Of a stretch of DNA of 64,000 nucleotides, positions 20,686 through 31,763 are shown in pieces (the stretch's first letter is position 1; each line of letters starts with the position of its first letter). This DNA comes from Gadus chalcogrammus (taxonomy: Eukaryota; Chordata; Actinopteri; Gadiformes; Gadidae). Location of the stretch: assembly GCF_026213295.1 (NCBI RefSeq), contig NC_079422.1:2318573-2382572 (forward strand), in the 5' to 3' direction. A model generated the notes under the pieces. That model was not told where the DNA came from, made no database searches, and saw nothing but the letters and a program-made list of their open reading frames with translations. The position numbers and the translations under genes were made by a program.

Positions 20686-21640
20686 CTGAGGACGAACGTA
20701 TTTGCAATACGTTCAATAAAACGTAATCGCGGACAAAATACGTTTTATGACAAACGTAATTGAGAATGCCGAATAGTTTTCTGGGAACGTGATTTTGACG
20801 AGACAGGGTTGCTTTGAGAAGACAACTATTTCCGGTTCTATCTCAACGCCTCCCACCACTGGTTGAGAACAGAAAAATTCCCAATTCCATCTCAACATCT
20901 CCCCCTGTACCACAAGAATATAACTATTATAAGTCCCAACTGGACGACCCCCTGCTTTCCAAGAAGCCAACTACTACTGTTTACCCCCCATCCAGCTCAA
21001 GAATCCCCTTAATTGTCTGCCCCCACCAGGCGATCCCAAGTTTGCCTTGCAACAATAGGGTAACCCATTGAACAGCCGTTCAAAACCCCTCTTGACTTTA
21101 ACATTCATACTGGAACAGAGGGATCTCATACATTTCTATACACCCCCTATGCCACATCAACTTGATAGGCAAAGACCTGTTGATTTCCCTGCAGATCACA
21201 CAGACCTGCAACTTAAAGAGGACCACCCCACCCTAGTCTGTACCTTCAAACACTCTCTTCCACACACTCCCTTATTCGTATTGATGAAAGAAGGAGGCTA
21301 AACCCCTTCCTATGGTCAGTTAAATGGAAGACTTTTCTTATTGTTCTTTCTCCCCCTTGCCCCCTTCCACCCTAAACACTTGGCCATGTGTTGGGACCAG
21401 AATGTAAAATTAGTATATTTGTTTGAATATTTGAGGGTCTGTGTGTTTCTGGGTGCTGAAATACGGGGAGCCAGTTCCTTATTAATATCGGCAGAACACG
21501 CAAGTATTTGTGTAGGTTGTAATCACTGTTTTTTGATTCACCAACATTAATAGTTTAAACGATCTGTAAATGTTTACATTTGTACTAAATTTGTTTTTTC
21601 TCGTCAGGCCTTTGCAACCCGAGCAGTGATGGATGCCCGG
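20686..21640. other. Unassigned stretch, possibly decayed retroelement
   Basis: No intact ORF. One frame near 21155-21215 reads CHINLIGKDLLISLQI, which resembles the 'C-P-[IV]-N-L-L-G-R-D-[LI]-L' block of fish endogenous retroelement protease/pol boundaries. Surrounding frames are broken, so I only flag it. Confidence 0.25.
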
Positions 21641-21664
21641 CATTCATCATTTTAATTGTTTACA

Positions 21665-21900
21665 TCACTACAAATATTCTCTTTTCTCTTCAGGAAGTGG
21701 CAACACAAGCACTCCAGTTGCCCAACACTCATCATTTTACTTCTGTGCATTGATCTTAATTCTCTTTTCTCTTCAGGAAGTGGCAACACAAGCACTACAG
21801 TTGCCCAACACTCATCATTTTACTTCTGTGCATTGATCTTAATTCTCTCTCTCTTCAGGAAATTGCAGTATAAGCAGGAACGAATGCCTAACACTCACAG
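21665..21900. repeat. ~83-bp tandem repeat carrying splice-acceptor-like sites
   Basis: Three copies, with CTTCAGGAA starting at about 21688, 21771 and 21853, spaced 82-83 bp apart. Each has TTCTC(TTTTCT)CTTCAG, GAAGTGGCAACACAAGCACT, then TTGCCCAACACTCATCATTT. The third is diverged. A partial fourth copy (GGCATTCATCATTTTA) precedes the array. Confidence 0.8.
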
Positions 21901-22836
21901 TCATTATGTTTTTCCAGGTTGCTGAGCCCTTCTGTCTATTTTCATGCGTTTTGTGTAGCAAGACAGGTAGAGAACCAGGATGGTTGAAATAGACACGGGG
22001 TTCAACTGCTAAAATAATATGTCTAATTAATAAATGGTGCACATGGTTTTAAACGATGCACAAGGAGGGAGTTAGCTCAACTGCTGTAGCCACAATTAGC
22101 CACAATTACAATACATTTTTTGCAAATATTAATTCTACATGGGTAAAATTCTGCACTAATCAGCTACTACATATACGAATAAACTGAATAACACTGCGTG
22201 AGATGTTCAAAGGTCAACTATTGCTTCCATTGGAGCGATTGCAATAGATATAATATCGTACCACCAATATGCATGCATTATCTTGTATTCAATAATTAGG
22301 GAAGCCGAATTCCTGAACCAAAAGAGGACTTACCAAAAGAAACAGACCCAGGGGTCTTACATCAAAGCAGATCCCTGTACGAGAGTTACACGGTGATCCT
22401 AAGATAGGGATAATTATCTAGACTCCACAACATGAACGGTTAGCCTTTAAAGTTGTCCATAGCATACCGCTCGTCCACAGAAGTCCGGGGATTATCCGGG
22501 CCTGGGGATTCTTATTAGAAGAGTTCTGGGATAACCTGCCTCGTAGGAGAGTGGAAGAGTCCCCCCCAATAGAGGACCCTGAGGACAAGCGGTAGAAATG
22601 CATAGTTCAACAGACCTGACGAGGTCCGAGTACCAAAATAAGAAAGAATAAAATATATATTTCCTTACAACTTATGAAAACAACAGACATTTCAATAAAA
22701 GTCTTCACGTAATCTATGGTTAATAATTGGCAATATTTACAATTAAATTAAATAAGTAGAATAAAATGTTATCCATAATTCATCCTAATTGTGATTGACA
22801 ATATACGTGTTACGTTTTTCATTACACAACGGGCTA
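21901..22836. other. No recognised feature
   Basis: Unique-looking AT-rich DNA. I see no ORF with recognisable motifs and no clear repeat termini. Confidence 0.4.
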
Positions 22837-23909
22837 CACTGGAAAAAGTCTTTCATTGAACCAATTATGAAAAAAAAAGTAAAAAAAAAAAATGTAGGGT
22901 AATGGTTCACATCTCCAAAAATGTAATCAAACAATTGTTTCTCATTTAAACATGAACATTTTTAAACATAACATATTTTTGTATACAATATATATTAACA
23001 ATCTAAATGGCAGAGATAGGCCTACTCCCGACCTCCCTCCAGACACAGACATGCTGTGCTAGCTCACAGAACCAGTAAGTCATCGTCACTCTGGTCAAGG
23101 CTCTCAACTGCAGGTTCAGCTGTAGGTGCTACCTTGAATGAATAAGCAGCTGATGTTCCAAAAAGCTTCAAAACATGATCAGGCAGCTGGTGCTCAAAGC
23201 AAGCATCACATGACAGCTTTAATCCATATCGGATGTATAGGATGGAGTTTAAGGTCTGCAAGGACATCCGGTTCCTGAGTTTGCTTTTTACCACGAGGAC
23301 TGAGCTGCCTGTAAATGCGTTGAGACGGGGGAGGGGCCGCGCAGGCACCCGGTGCTCGTTGTGAAGAGGTAATAGCGATAGTGCTTTCACCTCAAAAAGT
23401 CGCCAAAATTCACCAATAGCAGCTGAAAAAGGAGCTAGATTTGTCGCTTGTCGCTGTTTTGAAAAAAAGTCGCCAAAGGGGTCTGAAAAGTAGCTAAATA
23501 TAGCGACAAAATCGCTAAGTTGGCAACACTGCGGTTTGGTCCAGTAGTCGTAAGCTTCTTTGTATTTAATGCGCATGCGCAGGCTTGTACGTAACCTTGA
23601 AATTGTACATTTGTCTAAACAAATATTTCTAAATTGAGCTCCTAATCAAATATAACAGTGTTTTAGGAAGAAAACAAAAAATGTTTATTTGGATTGAATG
23701 ACAAAATTATTAATCAGTTGAATACACAACCTTAAAATTGTACATCTGTCAAAATGGATATTTCTTAATTGAGCTCCTAATTAAAAATATATATATTTCA
23801 CAGTATTTTGAAATAAAAAAAAGTTATTTTAAAAATAAAACAAAAAATGTCTATTTGAATTACAAAATAATAATCAGATGAAGTACGGCTTAAAAACCTT
23901 TTTCCAGTG
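22837..23909 (-). mobile_element. Composite hAT-like repeat, copy A (no SINE)
   Basis: Bounded by CACTGGAAAAAG and its inverted form CTTTTTCCAGTG. Inside, the minus strand has the hAT-type terminus CAGTGTTGCCAACTTAGCGA (complement ends at 23531) and a transposase C-terminal remnant. Two related copies follow (24855-26089 and 26313-27706), so this is a local cluster. Copy A lacks the SINE found in the others. Confidence 0.6.
23064..23576 (-). pseudogene. hAT transposase C-terminal remnant
   Basis: The ORF starts in the element terminus. It then reads RLNAFTGSSVLVVKSKLRNR and MSLQTLNSILYIRYGLKL, which matches the hAT dimerisation region (the usual 'RxFS..G.....R.RL......L..L..N' pattern) in degenerate form. 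The N-terminal 60 codons are translated terminal repeat. No catalytic residues are present. Confidence 0.5.
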
Positions 23910-24854
23910 TATGCAGACAGTGGATACTCGATTATTACAATATATCACAACCAGTTTAATGGTCAACCAAAACGCACAGCCATAACATAACCCCGACTGT
24001 GCCCGACTGGACCCCGACTGACAACGTTCCGGTAACAACAGAAGTGTGATGCCTATATTGAAAATGCAGATTTTTTATATTATGATATTTTGTTAATGTT
24101 ACGAATTTAAGTTTTGTATGTTTGTGTCTTCCCATGTGGTCTTGTCACCCTGTTATTCTGCAGGGTCTTTTAAAATGTAATCCTTTGAGGTTAGTGGTCA
24201 ATCAGTTCTCACTCTGTTCTTTTGTTATCTTGTGTTGGTTTGGGCCTGTTATCCTTGATCCCCAGGGAAGCGCAGAGACGCAAGTGATCTGTGTCTGTCT
24301 GTTGATGCATGTTATGATGCATCTTCGTTCGTACTTTTCTTACGAATGTGTATATAAAGATAAAAGATAAAATTAAAATAAAAATAAGTAAAAGTGTAAA
24401 ATAAAAACAAATGGAGGATAAATATACCATGTGTGAATGTCCTCTCGTATGTGTCAGAGCCACCAAGATAATGGAGGTTACTCGACTGTTACATACACGA
24501 GGGGATATTGAAAACATACCACATATAAAACTATAACATATTTAGGATATAGTTTATTATAATTGATTTACAATAACATTTGTTTCAACCAATAACTTCT
24601 GAATTTTTCTTTTAGGTTCAGTTTTTTTATAGAATATCACCATATATTTAATACCCAGTTGGCATAATTGTTGTGAGTTTGGATGACTCTTTATTCTTCC
24701 TTAGTTTAGACGGTTTTGATTGTAGTTTAGACGGTTTTGATTCACCAGGTGTCAGACGTAGGATTGTGGCACTCCTTGGGAGCCCCCGAGCCACGCGTCA
24801 ACTGACTAATCGTTCCTGCGGGTTCTGGAGTGGTGACGGTGAAGCTCATGGGTA
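23910..24854. other. Spacer between composite repeats
   Basis: No supported gene. A short duplication TTTAGACGGTTTTGATT occurs twice at 24703-24742. Confidence 0.4.
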
Positions 24855-26089
24855 CACTGGAAAAAGCCTTCTGTTGAACCAATTAAAAAAAACAAGGGTA
24901 ATGGTTCACATCTATATTACATAACTTGAGCCAATGACAAATATATAGCTTGCCTCAAACAATATTTCCTATGTTCATAAAAACAAAATAATACAACTTG
25001 GCACCAAGTATAATTCTATTCTTTGAATGAAGTTAATACATTTAAATCGTATGTTAAATCCTAAACAAAAAAATATTGATTCACTCCAACAATTGTTTCT
25101 CATTTAAGAAATATCTATCAGAAATAATTTGTTTTATCCAATCAAAAAGATTACAATTTAATCAAACAATTGTTTCTCATTTAAACTTGAACATTTTTAA
25201 ACGTAACATTTTTTTGTATACATCATCATCATAATTTTTTCCCGCTCGGCTCTCGCCGCTTCATGGCCTTCGGGCGCTTCTGTCTGGATTCAACATCACA
25301 TCGCGACATCAGTCAGGGTTAGGTGCTTTGTCAAAGACACCTCGATATTCTGCTTGGTGAAGCCGGGAATCGAACAAACAACCTTCAGGTTACCAGCCAA
25401 CCCGCTCTACCACCTGAGCTACTGCCGCCACACAATGTACAATATATATTATCAATCTAAATGGCAGAGTTAGACCTACTCCAGACCTCCCTCCAGACAC
25501 AGACAGACTGTCCTAGCTCACAGAACCAGTGAATCATCGTCACACTGGTCAAGGCTAGTGCTTTCACCTCAAAAAGTCGCCAAAAGTCACCAATAGCAGC
25601 TGAAAAAGAAGCTAGATTTATCGCTTGTCGCTGTTTTGAAAGAAAGGCGCCAAAGGGGTCTGAAAAGTAGCTAAATATAGCGACAAAATCGCTAAGTTGG
25701 CAACACTGCGGTTTGGTCCAGTAGTCGTAAGCGTCTTTGTATTTAATGCGCATGCGCAGGCTTGTACGTAACCTTGAAATTGTACATTTGTCTGAACAAA
25801 TATTTTTCGAAATTGAGCTCCTAATCAAATATAACAGTGTTTTAGGAAGAAAACAAAAAAATAATATTTGGATTGAATGACAAAAGTATTAATCAGTTGA
25901 GTACTTTACATATTTTACATTTGTCAAAATGGATATTTCTTAATTGAGCTCCTAATTAAAAATATCTATATTTCACAGTATTTTGAAATAAAAAAAAGTT
26001 ATTTTAAAAATAAAACAAAAAATGTTTATTTGAATTGAATTACAAAATAATAATCAGATGAAGTACGGCTTAAAACCCTTTTTCCAGTG
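24855..26089 (-). mobile_element. Composite hAT-like repeat, copy B (with SINE)
   Basis: Same CACTGGAAAAAG / CTTTTTCCAGTG ends as copy A and the same internal hAT terminus (complement of CAGTGTTGCCAACTTAGCGA ends at about 25708). The transposase C-terminus of copy A is deleted. A SINE is inserted at about 25236-25432. Confidence 0.6.
25236..25432 (-). mobile_element. tRNA-derived SINE inside copy B
   Basis: Minus strand: GGCGGCAGTAGCTCAGGTGG then TAGAGCGGGTT (tRNA head with A box), then AAGGTTGTTCGATTCCC (B box), then GCACCTAACCCTGACTGATG. It is flanked by sequence that is contiguous in copy A at about 22981-23010. Confidence 0.75.
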
Positions 26090-26139
26090 TACTTGGCAAA
26101 AAAGCTGATTGTAATTCTATAGGCCCCTGTGGCACGGCC

Positions 26140-26312
26140 TAAGCTTTTGTCCTTAATGGCATTTTTTCCCCTTGCATTACTTTTACTTTAATACTTTAAG
26201 TAGTTTTGAAACCAGTACTTTTATACTTTTACTTAAGTAAAAAGCTTGAGTTGATACTTCAACTTCTACAGAAGTATCTTTAAACGCTAGTATATATACT
26301 TCTACTTGAGTA
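26140..26312. repeat. Fragment of a dispersed TTTACTTAAGTA-rich repeat
   Basis: ACTTTAAGTAGTTTTGAAAC, CAGTACTTTTATACTTTTAC and AGTTGATACTTCAACTTCTA are the signature of a repeat common in fish. It is interrupted at 26313 by copy C. Confidence 0.45.
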
Positions 26313-27706
26313 CACTGGAAAAAGGGTTTTAAGCCGTACTTCATCTGATTATTATTTTGTAATTCAATTCAAATAAACATTTTTTGTTTTATTTTTAAAA
26401 TAACTTTTTTTTATTTCAAAATACTGTGAAATATAGATATTTTTAATTAGGAGCTCAATTAAGAAATATCCATTTTGACAATGGATTTTTGTTTTCTTCC
26501 TAAAACACTGTTATACTTGATTAGGAGCTCAATTTAGAAATATTTGTTCAGACAAATGTACAATTTCAAGGTTACGTACAAGCCTGCGCATGCGCATTAA
26601 ATACAAAGACGCTTACGACTACTGGACCAAACCGCAGTGTTGCCAACTTAGCGATTTTGTCGCTATATTTAGCTACTTTTCAGACCCCTTTGGCGACTTT
26701 TTTTCAAAACAGCGACAAGCGACAAATCTAGCTTCTTTTTCAGCTGCTATTGGTGACTTTTGTATATGACATCTTCTTCTACGAAGAAGATGGCGAGTGT
26801 CAAGTGCAATACTGTAGTGTCTCTGAGAGAAGTGCCCTTTAGTCGTCGTACTAATGCGGAGAATTAAACAACGCTTCATGGCCTTGGGGCGCTTCTGTCT
26901 GGATTCAACATCACATCGCGACATCAGTCAGGGTTAGGTGCTTTGTCAAAGACATCTCGATACTCTGCTTGGTGAAGCCGGGGATCGAACAAACAACCTT
27001 CAGGTTACCAGCCAACCCGCTCTACCACCTGAGCTACTGCCGCCACACAATATATATTAATATATTAACAATCTAAATGGCAGAGTTAGACCTACTCCAG
27101 ACCTCCCTCCAGACACAGACAGACTGTTCAGCTCACAGAACCAGTGAGTCATCGTCACTCTGGTCAAGGCTAGTGCTTTCACCTCAAAAAGTCGCCAAAA
27201 GTCACCAATAGCAGCTGAAAAATAAGCTAGATTTGTCGCTTGTCGCTGGTTTGAAAAAAAGTCGCCAAAGGGGTCTGAAAAGTAGCTAAATATAGCGACA
27301 AAATCGCTAAGTTGGCAACACTGCGGTTTGGTCCAGTAGTCGTAAGCGTCTTTGTATTTAATGCGCATGCGCAGGCTTGTACGTAACCTTGAAATTGTAC
27401 ATTTGTCTGAACAAATATTTCTAAATTGAGCTCCTAATCAAATATAACAGTGTTTTAGGAAGAAAACAAAAAAAATGTATTTGGATTGAATGACAAAATT
27501 ATTAATCAGTTGAATACACAACCTTAAAATTTTACATTTGTCAAAATGGATATTTCTTAATTGAGCTCCTAATTAAAAATATCTATATTTCACAGTATTT
27601 TGAAATAAAAAAAAGTTATTTTAAAAATAAAACAAAAAATGTTTATTTGAATTGAATTACAAAATAATAATCAGATGAAGTACGGCTTAAAACCCTTTTT
27701 CCAGTG
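26313..27706 (-). mobile_element. Composite hAT-like repeat, copy C (foldback form)
   Basis: The left 26313-26762 is the reverse complement of the right part (about 27180-27706), giving arms of roughly 450-520 bp. Each arm ends in CACTGGAAAAAG and contains the CAGTGTTGCCAACTTAGCGA hAT terminus. The centre holds unrelated DNA and a SINE at 26868-27048. Arms this long could form a hairpin. Confidence 0.7.
26868..27048 (-). mobile_element. tRNA-derived SINE inside copy C
   Basis: Near-identical to the SINE in copy B, with the same orientation and the same relative position next to CAATCTAAATGGCAGAG. It keeps A-box and B-box-like segments on the minus strand and was very probably carried there by duplication of the host element. 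Confidence 0.75.
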
Positions 27707-28130
27707 TGGTCACAGTGTCGTCCTAATGTTCATTCAATTGAATGGCCCACCACTAACAAAGTTCAATCCAACACCGTATGCGAAGTCCTGGCTGGTGAAG
27801 CACAGGGGAGCCATGGACCCCAGAACACGCCCCTGCAAGGCAGGACCTGACGTAGAGGACAAGGAGGCCCTCTGGGCACTACTGTGAATAGCATCCATAC
27901 TAATACACAAACATACACACATGCCATACATAGATAGTTCTTAATCTACACATACTTTTCTTTACTGTTGAAATTTGAATAAATTGAATAAACTACAAAC
28001 GCATTCATTGACTGTCATTGACTGATTTAATATGACTTTAATTGATAACATAATGGAATATAGCCAGGCTAGCCTTACAGAGTCGCAACACTTTGCGTTG
28101 CATTGCGTTGTGTCGAGGTCGGTCTGATCA
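27707..28130. other. Stretch with one unassigned short ORF
   Basis: Plus strand 27740-27887 reads PPLTKFNPTPYAKSWL...DVEDKEALWALL-stop. The residue mix looks protein-like and it could be a 3' terminal exon, but I do not recognise the family and no paired exon was found. Confidence 0.25.
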
Positions 28131-28320
28131 CAAAATTCATAGTTTACCCACCTCAAATTTGACCACTACAGCCCTGGTGCTACGGGTAGAGTATCTACGT
28201 GGACCATAAACACAAAACAAATACACAAGCGCGTACGAGTTAGTTTTTTTTAAATGTATTTTTATGTGAAATAAATAGATATAATATATGTATACTACTA
28301 GTAGGCCTATTAATAACTTA

Positions 28321-28600
28321 CCATGGCTACAGCTGGCACCCACGTTGGTCAGATCGCCGAGCGTCGATCTTTGATTATTTCGCAGAATATCGCACAAACC
28401 TGTTACATATCAGAAATTCGATTTAGCCGTTGTTCTACATGCATAAACTATAATAACTAATAATAATAGAGAGAGAGAGCTATATTATACACTGTAAAAT
28501 AATAACATACATGATCGTGGATCCAGTTGGTGCTTCACGCTCTCATCGACGGCACCGTAAATCACTGTTGAGATACTATTCATCAGTCAGTCAGATATGG
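28321..28600 (-). other. Possible first exons of an unidentified gene
   Basis: Minus strand: DILRNNQRSTLGDLTNVG then ASCSHG, followed by a good donor GTAAGTTATT at about 28322. About 150 bp upstream another donor-like CATGTATGTT follows an open stretch. Downstream exons were not found, so this may be chance. Confidence 0.2.
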
Positions 28601-29143
28601 ACAACAGATACACATGTTTTTTTCAGACGCTAAGACTTGTTTACCGGTGCAGAATAGCTGTCTTCTGTCTGGTTCAAGGATGCCGATCCATCATCGATAT
28701 TTATGACATGCGCTCATCACCATACCCCCACCCCCTCTGCGTCATTGCATCCTGGCCAATAGACACCAGGGACACACCCTACCTACGTTTAGGATGTTTG
28801 TTTACACATACACTGCACTTCTTGGGGTCCTATACATTTACCGTGGAAAATGAGTAAAGTTAATACACATACATTGTAATTGATGAAATTAATAGAATAG
28901 CTGTTAATAGTTTCATGATAACTCATAATAAGTCGTCTATGTGAACTACCGTCCGTATCTTCCCCCGTTTCCCTCTGGACCGTTGGTGAACCCACCTTTT
29001 ACCCCATGATATATCCCTTAGGCCTATATGTATTGCGATACGGAAAATTACTTCATTTTTTTTCCATCACTATAATATGCTTGCCATGAGATAGACGTAC
29101 TAAGAGGATTCGTCGAATAATAGGGTAGATAAAACATGATTAC

Positions 29144-29224
<81 letters not shown>
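29144..29224. repeat. (CA)n microsatellite
   Basis: About 80 bp of perfect CA. It is the left unit of a duplicated segment (CA tract plus about 190 bp of unique DNA). Confidence 0.95.
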
Positions 29225-29950
<726 letters not shown>

Positions 29951-30074
29951 AGGGCATTTAACAGACACTTTTATCCTAGGCGACTTAAAATAAGTTAATT
30001 TGTCATAAGAAGTGCATCATATATTGATGTTGGTACAGCAAGGATATTCATAGAACCAAGAAACATCTGTTAAC

Positions 30075-30095
30075 ACACACACACACACACACCCC

Positions 30096-30193
<98 letters not shown>
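30075..30193. repeat. (CA)n microsatellite
   Basis: About 118 bp of CA with one CCCCGC interruption. It borders the duplicated block at 30238-30540. Confidence 0.95.
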
Positions 30194-30194
<1 letters not shown>

Positions 30195-30237
30195 CAAGCC
30201 CACCCCACCCTTTCGAGAAAACACACCCACCACAAAC

Positions 30238-30540
30238 ACACCAGAACACAAGCACCTACCAGCACACACACCCACACGCACGCACGACACATGTACTAAT
30301 ACATTCCTTTGATTATACTGGGCAAACAATAGAGGAGGGTCTATACCTCTATAGACCCGCATCCCAGCGCCCCCTACAGGTTCAACGCACACACACACAC
30401 TAAAACACAAGCGCCTACCACCACACACACACACACACACACGCACGCACGTGTACTAATACATTCCTTTCATTATACAGGGCAAACAACGTAGGAGGGT
30501 CTATACCTCTATAGACCCGCCTCCCTGCGACCCCTACAGG
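30238..30540. repeat. ~185-bp tandem duplication with a small hairpin
   Basis: Two units share ACAAGC(A/G)CCTACCA, CGCACGCACG, TGTACTAATACATTCCTTT, GGGTCTATACCTCTATAGAC and CCCCTACAGG. The segment GGGTCTATA-CCTC-TATAGACCC is a 9-bp-stem hairpin in each unit. Confidence 0.75.
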
Positions 30541-30594
30541 CTGCCGGATGTAACTTGTTTTGAATATCGCTATGTTGGGGATCCTTTATTTACT

Positions 30595-31098
30595 ACCAGG
30601 GGGTCTCAGTGGAAGAGATATGTGTGGCTGCCAGCTGGGCGACGCCTCACACTTTCACTAGATTCTACAGGTTGGATGTTACTGCGCCTAATCTATCTCA
30701 CAGTCTTGAGCGTTGGATCAGTGAACATGCCTGTTTGATGGGTTTACACTGGGACTTCTTTGGCAATACGGGAGTTACTTTATCCCACATTGAGATACCG
30801 AGCGAATATTGAAAGAAAATTTAAGGTTGAGAAATAACCAAGGTTTTCTGATATATGAGTGAGGTATCTCACCAGACCACCCTCCTTGCCCGGAGCGAGG
30901 AAGAGGTGTTTGCCTATAGACTGAAGAGATGACATGACGACGGGACTTATGTAGTAGGAGGGTGTCCCTCCTCTGCAGGCAGACGTCACGTCTGTTGGCC
31001 AGTCACGACTGGCGTAGTGTAAAATTGCTTCTGGGGGACAGTGCGAGGGGCGTGTCCCATAGTGAGGTACCACACTCATATATCAGAAAACCTTGGTT
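30595..31098 (+). mobile_element. 3' end of a DIRS-like (tyrosine-recombinase) retrotransposon
   Basis: Plus strand about 30598-30700 encodes GVSVEEICVAASWATPHTFT then RFYRLDVTAP. This matches the last conserved block of DIRS-type tyrosine recombinases, with the likely nucleophile Tyr in RFY. Downstream, AACCAAGGTTTTCTGATATA (30836) is repeated in inverse orientation at 31073-31098, giving identical 26-bp arms. That fits the internal complementary region plus right terminal repeat of DIRS elements. Upstream parts (gag, RT, RNase H) are missing. The inverted pair alone could also be read as a 263-bp MITE. Confidence 0.6.
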
Positions 31099-31763
31099 AA
31101 TTTCTTAAAGAGCCCATGCCATTAAAATCAATTTTTTCCTATTGTTTGTTAAATAACATAGGTCTGAATAAGTTTGTGAGCTGTGGTAAGTTTGAAATCT
31201 ATGCAGTTTGTCTGCTGAATGCAATAGGCCATGAAAGGAAAAAGGCAGAAGAAATGAGCCGATCTGGATAAGGTGACACTGTGACGTAGCGTTGTCAAAT
31301 TATTATTCATGGCCCTGCCCACTTGGTTGGTTCGTAACCACCCACAAGAATTCTGAAGGAGTCGTGATTGAGCTAGTGCTAAATGCTAATACGTGTACGG
31401 TAGTTGCTTAGTTTGTAGTAACAGGCTAGTTACAGAATTTTGAATGCAATGGCAGAACGACATCGAACTACATGAACTGCGACATGCTGCCTGCCGCCGG
31501 TTGCCGCGAGGCACCACCGCCGCGAAGCACCACCGCCCGGCAGCGGGCAGCCGGGCGGTGGTGCCTCGCGCCGGCAGCAGGCAGCAGGCAGCGCACGGTT
31601 CTGTACTACAGATTGATGTGGAAGTGGAAGAACCAGAGACGTCGGAGAACCCGACGAAGTCCTTTGTGATTCATTATATCGTCTGGACGTGCACACAGCT
31701 TATGGCCGTGATAATATGTATTATTTGATATAGATATCTATGTATTATATGATATTATTTAGA

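Noticed and set aside
25375..25432. tRNA gene on the minus strand
   Set aside because: The A and B boxes belong to the head of a SINE. The cloverleaf is not intact, and a near-identical copy lies in the neighbouring repeat.
30238..30540. CRISPR-like direct repeats
   Set aside because: Only two long units made of CA-rich DNA, in a vertebrate genome. This is a simple tandem duplication.
30836..31098. Independent 263-bp MITE with 26-bp inverted repeats
   Set aside because: Its position right after a DIRS recombinase end makes a DIRS terminal structure more likely, and no clear target duplication flanks it.
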